Origin: Lachnospiraceae bacterium UBA7026
GTDB taxonomy: Bacteria > Bacillota > Clostridia > Lachnospirales > Lachnospiraceae
Direction: 5' to 3'
Length of the DNA: 9,996 nt
Assembly (NCBI GenBank): GCA_002494165.1
Contig: DLBH01000038.1
Coordinates: forward strand, 1 to 9,996
The notes under the pieces: model-generated
Database searches by the model: none
Told to the model about the DNA's origin: nothing
Seen by the model: only the letters and a program-made list of their open reading frames with translations
Position numbers and translations under genes: made by a program
Part shown: one piece after another, positions 1 to 5,019 of the stretch
Layout of the letters: every line of letters starts with the position of its first letter
Numbering within the stretch: position 1 is the first letter of the stretch

Positions 1-72
1 ACGTGTCTTTTGACACCCTAATCTCAAATGGAAAAAATATTTCTATCAGGTGTTTTTAAGAGTAGAGAGGTC

Positions 73-900
73 TTATCCCCTCCTGCCCAGCTGCCAGAAG
101 GCCACGGCGGAAGCCGCCGCCACATTGAGAGAATCCACCCCGTTTTTCATGGGAATAATAACCGTGTAGTCACACTGGTCCAGGGTCTCCTCAGGCAGAC
201 CTTCTCCTTCATTACCCATGATCACCGCCAGCTTGTCCTCATTAAGCAGGGCCGGGTCATCGATGGGCCTGGCCTGGTCTGTCAGGGCCATGGCAGCCAG
301 CTTAAAGCCCAGCTTGTGCAGCAGCCTGCTATAATGTTCTTCCTGGTCTCTCTTTCTGGTGTGGAGTCTGGTCCAGGGGACCTGGAAGACTGTGCCCATG
401 GATACCCTGCTGGCCCGGCGGTAATAGGGGTCACTGCTGGCATGGTCAAGAAGGACAGCCTCCATGCCCAAAGCTGCGGCAGACCGGAATATGGCACCAA
501 CGTTTGTCGGATTTGTAACATTTTCCAGGACCACAATTCGCTTTAAAGAGGAACACAGGTCTTCCACCCGGGGCAGGTCAGGTCTTCTCATACAGCAGAG
601 CAGACCCCGGGTCATGGGGATGCCGGTCAGGGAGGAAATCACCTCTGAAGGTCCGCTGAAGGTGGGGATATCCTGGCATTCTTCCAGAACCCTCCAGGTA
701 TCCTGGTCCACCTGGTTCACATCGATCAAAAGGGAGAGGGGCTGGCAGCCGGCTTCCATGGCCCTCAGAGTTACCTTGGGACTCTCTGCGATAAAAATTC
801 CTCCAAAGGGTTCAAAATAGTGCCTGAGCTGGGGCTCCTTCAGCCTGGCAAAGACGTCCAGGCGGGGATCCTGCAGGTCCTGGATCTCAATAATTTTCAT
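73..900 (-). CDS. TrmH/SpoU-family RNA 2'-O-methyltransferase
   Basis: A predicted 275-residue SAM-dependent RNA ribose methyltransferase of the SPOUT (trefoil knot) superfamily, cytosolic. All three family motifs are visible in the C-terminal half: motif 1 LENVTNPTNVGAIFRS (about 125-140, with the conserved Asn and Arg139), motif 2 VIMGNEGEGL (about 227-236), and motif 3 IPMKNGVDSLNVAAA (about 249-263), which together form the knot and SAM pocket. Residues 25-100 (FIAESPKVTLRAMEAG and following) fit the N-terminal substrate-binding domain of SpoU proteins. Length is normal for the family. The start at 898-900 has GGGAG nine bases upstream. It lies 55 bp after the HAD phosphatase gene on the same strand, so the two are probably co-transcribed. 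The substrate (tRNA or 23S rRNA, and which nucleotide) cannot be told from sequence. The 72 bases downstream show no clear terminator, only a short GTGTC/GACAC hairpin cut close to the window edge. Confidence 0.93.
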   Translation of the reverse strand: MKIIEIQDLQDPRLDVFARLKEPQLRHYFEPFGGIFIAESPKVTLRAMEAGCQPLSLLIDVNQVDQDTWRVLEECQDIPTFSGPSEVISSLTGIPMTRGLLCCMRRPDLPRVEDLCSSLKRIVVLENVTNPTNVGAIFRSAAALGMEAVLLDHASSDPYYRRASRVSMGTVFQVPWTRLHTRKRDQEEHYSRLLHKLGFKLAAMALTDQARPIDDPALLNEDKLAVIMGNEGEGLPEETLDQCDYTVIIPMKNGVDSLNVAAASAVAFWQLGRRG

Positions 901-955
901 AATATACTGCTCCCATATAAATATACTGGTCTCATCTAAACAAGAAATCTATGGG

Positions 956-1777
956 TCATTCATTGGCCAGCAGATAATCTACAACTTCGACGATACCATC
1001 ATGGTCATTGTCGCCCACCACCATCTGGCAGGTGTCAATAATTTCTTTTGTAGCATTGCCCATGGCTACCGAAAGGCCGGCCGTCTGTAAAACAGTAAGA
1101 TCATTGTCGCTGTCCCCCACTGCCACCGTATCGGTCAGGCTCATACCCAGGTGATTACAAAGGAACTCCAGACCCTTACCCTTTGATACTCCCAGTGGGG
1201 ATACTTCTATGGAAGTTTTTTCCGCGAAGGCGATGGTAATGGGGAAATCCTTAAGCCGGTCCCGGGACCGGAGCCTGGCCTCCGGATCTCTGTGGTAAAA
1301 GTTGGCCTTGCCGACCCCGCCGGCATGGTCTAAGGCATACTGGTTCATATTCTCAACCAGCGAACCTACTCTCTGGTACATGGGTTTGTAGGCCAATATG
1401 TGATAATCTTCCATATGGTCAAATTCCCATTGGCCCAGAACAGACTTGTTCTGGTCCATATACTGGACCATAACATCCTCAAGAAGGATGGTCCTGGCCA
1501 CTTCTCTTCCCAGGTCCTGGGTCAGACTCTTGTAAAATATGGTTTCTTTTTTATTGAAGTCATAGATCATGGCGCCACTTAAGAGGATGCCGTAATCGAT
1601 GAATTCCTCGATCTCCTCCGGGTAATCAGAAAGTTCCACCATACCCCTGCCGGTAGACAGGGCCACGATTCCACCTAAATCGTGAAAATGCTTCAAGGCC
1701 TCTCTGGTCTTTGGTGAGATCTTTTTCTCAGAATTCAGCAGGGTACCATCCATATCCAGGGCCAGTAATTTATTCAT
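956..1777 (-). CDS. Cof-type HAD-superfamily hydrolase (sugar-phosphate phosphatase-like)
   Basis: A 273-residue phosphatase of the haloacid dehalogenase superfamily, Cof/YwpJ type (subclass IIB), expected to act on phosphorylated sugars or cofactors in the cytosol. Motif I is LALDMDGTLLN with nucleophile Asp8 and acid/base Asp10. Motif II is ALSTGR with Ser41, and motif III is Lys199 in GVSKGKGLEFL. Motif IV is VAVGDSDNDLTVL, with metal-binding acids at 222-226. The C2-type cap lies between motifs II and III (about 80-190). The start is placed at the ATG ending at 1777: AAGGAG sits eight bases upstream and motif I falls at the usual residue 8. An in-frame ATG 39 bases further upstream would add 13 residues but has no ribosome binding site. 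The gene leads the minus-strand pair with the downstream RNA methyltransferase. Substrate is unknown; this family is promiscuous. Confidence 0.93.
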   Translation of the reverse strand: MNKLLALDMDGTLLNSEKKISPKTREALKHFHDLGGIVALSTGRGMVELSDYPEEIEEFIDYGILLSGAMIYDFNKKETIFYKSLTQDLGREVARTILLEDVMVQYMDQNKSVLGQWEFDHMEDYHILAYKPMYQRVGSLVENMNQYALDHAGGVGKANFYHRDPEARLRSRDRLKDFPITIAFAEKTSIEVSPLGVSKGKGLEFLCNHLGMSLTDTVAVGDSDNDLTVLQTAGLSVAMGNATKEIIDTCQMVVGDNDHDGIVEVVDYLLANE

Positions 1778-1804
1778 ATAAAATACTCCTTGCTCTAATA
1801 ATAT

Positions 1805-1820
1805 TAGGATTGCCATCCTA
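1805..1820. repeat. Perfect inverted repeat in the HAD gene leader
   Basis: TAGGAT and ATCCTA are separated by four bases (TGCC). The repeat lies between the predicted transcription start and the ribosome binding site of the minus-strand HAD gene. It could be a short mRNA hairpin or an operator. No U-tract follows it, so it is not a terminator. Confidence 0.4.
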
Positions 1821-1843
1821 GTCTCAGGTCAATAGTATTTTTG

Positions 1844-1871
1844 ATTATAGCATATATTTTTCATCTTTAAA
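1844..1871 (-). promoter_or_regulatory. Predicted sigma-A promoter of the HAD phosphatase gene
   Basis: On the minus strand TATAAT (1844-1849) is preceded by TGC, giving an extended -10 element. TTTAAA (1866-1871) stands 16 bases further upstream as a weak -35. This predicts a leader of about 60 nt before the ATG at 1777. A second TATAAT lies at 1878-1883 but has no partner -35. Confidence 0.55.
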
Positions 1872-2030
1872 AAAATAATTATAACGGAAGCCGCAGCTTC
1901 TTCTGCCCTGGTCCACCCGGGGCTTCTGCTCTGATCATATATTCTGCCTGCTGCCAATACCCTATCTATCTTTTCCTGGCAGGGGAAAAGCTGGCTAAAA
2001 GGAAGGCTTGCAATTATTCCAGGTCTTTTA

Positions 2031-2052
2031 TAAACTATAGTCGTAAACTATA
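2031..2052. repeat. Tandem 9-bp direct repeat TAAACTATA, 13-bp period
   Basis: TAAACTATA occurs at 2031-2039 and again at 2044-2052, with an 8-bp palindrome ACTATAGT overlapping the first copy. It lies in the 376-bp non-coding stretch between the minus-strand HAD gene and the plus-strand small ORF. A 10-bp palindrome GGGCCGGCCC follows at 2063-2072. The position suits control of the small downstream gene, but no regulator is indicated. Confidence 0.35.
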
Positions 2053-2193
2053 AATATCAGTCGGGCCGGCCCATGTGGGGTTGCAGGGATTTCCTAAAGC
2101 CCGGTGGGTATCCGGTATATGGGGCTGTTCATTCCCATGACTGCAGCCAGGAAGGACATAGCCTCCTCCCCATCTTTGAAAGGAGTGTTTAGA

Positions 2194-2391
2194 ATGATTG
2201 AAAAAGGAAGAAAGCAGGACCTTTACGAAAAGTTCTGGGAAGACACCATCACAGCCATGACCGGCAGACCGGACTGGCGGGACGCCCTGAACAAAGAGGA
2301 GAAGGACTATATTTCAGGCTTAAACCGGGACAAGCAGGAACAGGAGATCATGATTTTTGACGGTATCGTTGACTACCGGAAGAACTGGTAA
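2194..2391 (+). CDS. Small hypothetical protein, 65 residues
   Basis: I do not recognise this protein. The ATG at 2194 has a strong AAAGGAG at 2179-2185, eight bases upstream, which favours it over an in-frame ATG at 2104 that lacks one. The 65-residue product is highly charged (start MIEKGRKQDLYEKFWEDT, end FDGIVDYRKNW), with no signal peptide, membrane segment or cysteine. Stretches such as LNKEEKDYISGLNRDKQEQE look helical, so a small soluble helical protein is likely. The gene stands alone: the neighbour upstream is divergent, the neighbour downstream is convergent, and a good terminator follows 78 bases after the stop. The ribosome binding site and terminator together support a real transcription unit. 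Function is unknown. Confidence 0.65.
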   Translation: MIEKGRKQDLYEKFWEDTITAMTGRPDWRDALNKEEKDYISGLNRDKQEQEIMIFDGIVDYRKNW

Positions 2392-2468
2392 GCTTTGTGG
2401 GTCTTCTGGCAGGCAGATTCCAAAAGGGAAGCCGGATCCCGGGTTTATCGCAATAATCCATACATACC

Positions 2469-2507
2469 AAAGGACAAGACCATTTAGAACAGGCCTTGTC
2501 CTTTTTT
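2469..2507 (+). terminator. Intrinsic terminator after the small ORF
   Basis: AAAGGACAAG (2469-2478) pairs perfectly with CTTGTCCTTT (2495-2504) as a 10-bp stem, extended by C-G pairs after one mismatch. The stem runs into TTTTTT at 2502-2507. It faces the plus-strand small ORF. The reverse direction has only three T residues after the stem. Confidence 0.85.
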
Positions 2508-2531
2508 CTGTTATTTTTACTTAGTTTTCAT

Positions 2532-2555
2532 GCCGGTTTTTTGTGAGAAACCGGC
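2532..2555. repeat. 8-bp perfect hairpin downstream of the tyrosine phosphatase gene
   Basis: GCCGGTTT (2532-2539) and AAACCGGC (2548-2555) flank an 8-base loop, 12 bases past the phosphatase stop codon. The minus-strand transcript continues into A-rich rather than U-rich sequence, so this is not a standard intrinsic terminator. It may protect the mRNA 3' end or mark a processing site. Confidence 0.5.
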
Positions 2556-2566
2556 TGAGTGCCCCT

Positions 2567-3421
2567 TTAAAGGCCATTTGTCCAGTCTTTGCAGGCATGG
2601 TCCCCCTGATTAATTCCGGATTGACCAGTCCCCTGACTGGCTGCCGGCCTGGCCAGACAGTACTTTCTGAATCGTCTGACCTCAGCCTCTGTAATTCCAA
2701 GAACCTGGTAAAAATACCGGTCCATGCTTTCGTAATTATCCTCGATGGCAGATAATGCCGCCTGGAGGTATTCTTCTTCTGCCAGAAAGACACCCTGGAT
2801 CTTTCTGGCCTTTCTCCGGCTTCTGCTGGCCAGCAGAACCAGCAGATAGTATTTGCCGGCTCTTTTTGAGGCCACCAGGTTGGTCATGAGATAATCTTCA
2901 ATGATAGTCTCACGGTCACATCCCAGAAGATGCAAAAGAAAGGCGGATACCAGACCACAACGGTCCTTACCCTCAGAACAGTGCCAGAGGACACCGCCGC
3001 CCCGGTGGTTCATGATGGTCAACAGGACTTTTTTCATCTGGGTCCTGCAGCTTTCCTCATTGACAATCAGCCGGTAAAGGTCACGGAAATCAGGAATTTT
3101 ATCAATATTTTTTATGATATTTCCGTCATCTTCATGGCTCATTCCCAGCATGGCTTCTGTAAAAACAGGTATGTGAAGGTAGTCTATCCCCTCTACTCTG
3201 ACATCCGGTTTCTGCCTCACTTCCCTGTCGGTTCTCAGATCGATAACCAGGTTAACCTTATAGAGGTCCCTTAACTTCTCCAGGTCCTGTCTGCTGGCCC
3301 GGCTCAGCTTGGCAGACCGGATCAGGTGTCTTCTCCTGATCCGCCGCCCCTCCTGGTTGATCAGGCCTCCCAGATCCCGGCAATTACTTATGGTCTTCAG
3401 TGATATTATTCTTTGCTTCAT
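2567..3421 (-). CDS. Tyrosine/dual-specificity protein phosphatase (Y_phosphatase3-like)
   Basis: A 284-residue cysteine-based phosphatase of the bacterial PTP group related to Y_phosphatase3 and LipA/PtpB enzymes. The N-terminus has the family's signature opening, ISNCRDLGGLIN (about 11-22), followed by RRHLIRSAKLS. VNLVIDLRTDREV (57-69) is the conserved general-acid region, and the P-loop is WHCSEGKDRCG (146-156) with nucleophile Cys148 and Arg154. Family P-loops usually read HCxAGKDRTG; here Ser-Glu and Cys replace part of it, but the CX5R core is intact. No signal peptide is seen, so a cytosolic role on phosphoproteins or phosphoinositide-like substrates is likely. The last 25-30 residues (after about 257) look unlike the domain and may be a tail. 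The start has AGGA eight bases upstream. The gene follows the DUF1292 gene by 70 bp, so co-transcription is plausible. Confidence 0.9.
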   Translation of the reverse strand: MKQRIISLKTISNCRDLGGLINQEGRRIRRRHLIRSAKLSRASRQDLEKLRDLYKVNLVIDLRTDREVRQKPDVRVEGIDYLHIPVFTEAMLGMSHEDDGNIIKNIDKIPDFRDLYRLIVNEESCRTQMKKVLLTIMNHRGGGVLWHCSEGKDRCGLVSAFLLHLLGCDRETIIEDYLMTNLVASKRAGKYYLLVLLASRSRRKARKIQGVFLAEEEYLQAALSAIEDNYESMDRYFYQVLGITEAEVRRFRKYCLARPAASQGTGQSGINQGDHACKDWTNGL

Positions 3422-3491
3422 ACAATCATTCCTGTTCTAATCATCCATATTCATAAAGGTTAAATCCATTTTACCTATGATTTTTGCCAAT

Positions 3492-3770
3492 CTATTCTTC
3501 CATCTCCATATAGGCCCTGACCACTTCTTCATACTCAATGTGATTGCGGATCTCCTCCACCTGGAAATCATCCCCGGTCATGTGGTAACGGTAGATATAC
3601 TGGCCCTGGCCGGACAGACTGTCCCCTTCTACTACGGCACTGACTACATAGGTTTTCTTCTTGTATTGGAATTCATCGACGATGGCCATCTCCACATCCC
3701 TGCCGTCCCTGGCAGTGATGTGAAATGTCACATATTCTTCTGTTGTCTGATCTGGTTTCTTATCTTCCAT
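3492..3770 (-). CDS. DUF1292 family protein
   Basis: A 92-residue acidic protein resembling the DUF1292 (YrzB-like) family of Bacillota. Visible family features are an N-terminal strand EEYVTFHITARDGRD, then EMAIVDEFQYKKKTYVVSAVV (a hydrolase-free, all-beta-looking core), then a Tyr/acid-rich C-terminus (DDFQVEEIRNHIEYEEVV). The length matches the family. There are no cysteines, membrane segments or catalytic motifs, and the family's function is not known. AGGAG lies nine bases before the ATG at 3768-3770. It is the first gene of a probable two-gene unit with the phosphatase. In many Firmicutes DUF1292 genes sit near yrzL/ruvX and alanyl-tRNA synthetase; that context is absent here. Confidence 0.75.
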   Translation of the reverse strand: MEDKKPDQTTEEYVTFHITARDGRDVEMAIVDEFQYKKKTYVVSAVVEGDSLSGQGQYIYRYHMTGDDFQVEEIRNHIEYEEVVRAYMEMEE

Positions 3771-3791
3771 CCTGTAAAACTCCTGTCTTTA

Positions 3792-3797
3792 ATTATA
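3792..3797 (-). promoter_or_regulatory. Possible -10 box for the DUF1292 gene
   Basis: On the minus strand TATAAT (3792-3797) lies just upstream of the DUF1292 ribosome binding site (3780-3784). No good -35 stands at 16-18 bases, and transcription from here would give a very short leader. A promoter further upstream, near the inverted repeat at 3874-3890, is the alternative. Confidence 0.3.
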
Positions 3798-3813
3798 TTT
3801 ACTTATCTTCTAT

Positions 3814-3843
3814 TTACTGATCCAGGCAGATAATGGCCGCCAT
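3814..3843 (-). CDS. Possible nine-codon leader peptide (MAAIICLDQ)
   Basis: The minus strand has a well-spaced AGAGG (3849-3853) five bases before an ATG at 3841-3843. The frame is nine codons long, MAAIICLDQ, and stops with TAA at 3814-3816. It lies 43 bases upstream of the DUF1292 ATG. It could be a translated leader if transcription starts upstream. Such a short frame can also arise by chance. Confidence 0.25.
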   Translation of the reverse strand: MAAIICLDQ

Positions 3844-3873
3844 AGTTTCCTCTCATTGGAAAATGCTTTTATC

Positions 3874-3890
3874 TGTTAAGTATATTAACA
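3874..3890. promoter_or_regulatory. Inverted repeat TGTTAA-N5-TTAACA, candidate operator
   Basis: Perfect 6-bp arms flank GTATA. The flanking bases extend the likeness to a Rex (NADH/NAD redox repressor) site, TTGTTAA-N4-TTAACAA, but the spacer is one base too long. It lies between the divergent DUF1292/phosphatase unit and the PPP phosphatase promoter, so a bound protein could affect both. Confidence 0.4.
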
Positions 3891-3947
3891 AGTCATGGAG
3901 GGAAAGACAAGCCGTATTTGCCTGAAAGGCTGATTTAGCATCCTGCC

Positions 3948-3977
3948 TTGACTCAGTCAGCAGGAATTGTTTATAAT
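3948..3977 (+). promoter_or_regulatory. Sigma-A promoter of the PPP phosphatase / MtnK-like unit
   Basis: TTGACT (3948-3953) and a perfect TATAAT (3972-3977) are separated by 18 bases. This is the best promoter in the window. Transcription would start near 3984, leaving about 165 nt of untranslated leader before the ATG at 4151. Confidence 0.8.
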
Positions 3978-3983
3978 TTTAAT

Positions 3984-4150
3984 AGCTTAAAAATGTGGGT
4001 TAACTGGCCGGCTTTTGATCCCCTCCCTGGCAGTTCTGGTCCGGACAGGCAGTCTGATTCCCGCCGGTGGTTTTGGGGCCGGGGCGTCGTCCAATCTCAG
4101 TTTTCTGCTGTCAAACCCACTCTTATAAAAAGTTAAAGGAGATATGGCTA
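3984..4150 (+). other. Long leader with long-range complementarity, possible cis-regulatory RNA
   Basis: GTGGGTT (3995-4001) is complementary to AACCCAC (4114-4120) and would close a domain of about 126 nt. Nested within it, CCGG (4008-4011) can pair with CCGG (4079-4082), and CCCC (4020-4023) with GGGG (4075-4078), leaving an 8-nt bulge. The interior is GC-rich, whereas the flanks are AT-rich. CTCC within 4020-4027 could also pair with the GGAG of the ribosome binding site (4138-4141), a possible switch. It matches no riboswitch consensus that I recognise (SAM, FMN, TPP, cobalamin, lysine, THF). No terminator hairpin lies inside, so any control would act on translation. Confidence 0.35.
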
Positions 4151-4936
4151 ATGCGAACAATTATTATAGGTGACATCCACGGCTGTTATCATCATTTTAT
4201 ATCCTTATTAAAAAAAATAAATTATAAAAAGAAAAAGGACCGGCTCATCCTCATGGGTGACCTGATGGACAGAGGACCCTGGTCCCATGAGATGCTCATG
4301 CTGGCCGTCCGTTGGAGAAGAGAAAACCCGGACCGCTTTTTCATGATCCGGGGTAACCATGAGCAGATGATCGTGGAACAGGATAAGAGTCTGGAGCGGC
4401 AGCTGATCTGGCACTGTGTGGGCAAAGGGACCACCATCCGGTCCTTCCGCCACCACAGGGACAGGATGGAAAACTATATTCCCTGGATTCTGAAACATAT
4501 GCCCATTTCACTGGTCGATCCAGATTTTCAGTGTGTCCACGCCAGCATCGAAAACGAGGATGTCAATAAAAACTCGCTGGATCTGCTGGTAAAAGACCAC
4601 TCCTGGTCTAAAAAGAACCTTTACCAGGGCAAGCTGACCATCATAGGCCATACACCACTAGATGAGCCCACCTACTATGACGGCAGCGGTAATCCCGGAA
4701 TCTATCTTGATTATCATCAGTGGAAGCCGCTTCCAAAGACAGGGGCTATCTGTATTGATACCGGCTGCGTCTACGGAAATAAATTGACGGCCATGATCAT
4801 AGAAGATGGAAAATATTGCCTTGAGATGGTTCCCGGCACCTGTTACTTCGATGGAAGTTCAGAAAATTATATCAAGTACGTCAAAAAAGTATGCCATTTG
4901 CCTGAAACAATTCAGGCATTCTGTGATAAAATATAA
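4151..4936 (+). CDS. PPP-family metallophosphoesterase (serine/threonine phosphatase-like)
   Basis: A 261-residue calcineurin-like phosphoesterase with the full PPP metal-binding set. GDIHG is at 7-11 (Asp8, His10), GDLMDRG at 36-42 (Asp37), GNHE at 68-71 (Asn69, His70), VHAS at 129-132 (His130) and IIGHTP at 164-169 (His167). IDTGCVYGNKLTAM (202-215) is the conserved C-terminal strand of bacterial PPP enzymes of the PrpA/PrpB and ApaH-like groups. The start at 4151 is chosen because AAAGGAG lies at 4135-4141 and the protein then begins MRTIIIGDIHG, as is normal; an in-frame ATG at 4067 has no ribosome binding site. It could dephosphorylate protein Ser/Thr (or Tyr) or cleave dinucleoside tetraphosphates; sequence alone does not decide. 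It is soluble and cytosolic, followed 83 bp later by the MtnK-like gene on the same strand, and controlled by the promoter at 3948-3977. Confidence 0.9.
   Translation: MRTIIIGDIHGCYHHFISLLKKINYKKKKDRLILMGDLMDRGPWSHEMLMLAVRWRRENPDRFFMIRGNHEQMIVEQDKSLERQLIWHCVGKGTTIRSFRHHRDRMENYIPWILKHMPISLVDPDFQCVHASIENEDVNKNSLDLLVKDHSWSKKNLYQGKLTIIGHTPLDEPTYYDGSGNPGIYLDYHQWKPLPKTGAICIDTGCVYGNKLTAMIIEDGKYCLEMVPGTCYFDGSSENYIKYVKKVCHLPETIQAFCDKI
4899..4918 (+). repeat. Perfect hairpin at the 3' end of the PPP phosphatase gene
   Basis: TGCCTGAA and TTCAGGCA form an 8-bp stem with an ACAA tetraloop, inside codons for LPETIQAF and 18 bases before the end of the gene. No U-tract follows. It may affect mRNA stability or partly reduce transcription before the next gene. 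Confidence 0.4.
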
Positions 4937-5019
4937 ACAGACTTATTAATGTATTTATTTTGGGGGATTCTATATAAATGGTTCTCCCCTGTCAAATAAT
5001 TTGGAGAAGAGGCATAAAG

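Noticed and set aside
28..546. 172-codon plus-strand frame opposite the RNA methyltransferase
   Set aside because: It lies antisense to a gene with all three SPOUT motifs, has no family resemblance, and looks like a shadow frame.
1778..1816. N-terminal 13-residue extension of the HAD phosphatase
   Set aside because: The upstream ATG has no ribosome binding site and lies within the hairpin region of the leader; the start at 1777 has AAGGAG and places motif I correctly.
2521..2793. 90-codon minus-strand frame overlapping the end of the tyrosine phosphatase
   Set aside because: I considered a frameshifted C-terminus of the phosphatase, but the annotated frame continues through the expected domain end, and this alternative frame shows no conserved pattern.
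3792..3890. Toxin-antitoxin or defence-type small gene in the divergent region
   Set aside because: Only a nine-codon frame is present and the flanking genes are ordinary phosphatase and DUF1292 genes.
4067..4150. N-terminal 28-residue extension of the PPP phosphatase
   Set aside because: No ribosome binding site, a sequence unlike the family, and a much better start at 4151 directly at MRTIIIGDIHG.
4957..4989. Hairpin between GGGGG and CCCC before the MtnK-like gene
   Set aside because: Only four pairs plus a wobble can form and no U-tract follows, so it is too weak to report as a terminator.
4937..5019. S-box (SAM) riboswitch before the MtnK-like gene
   Set aside because: Known mtnK leaders in Bacillus carry one, so I looked, but the gap is only 83 bases and has none of the conserved SAM-I sequence blocks.
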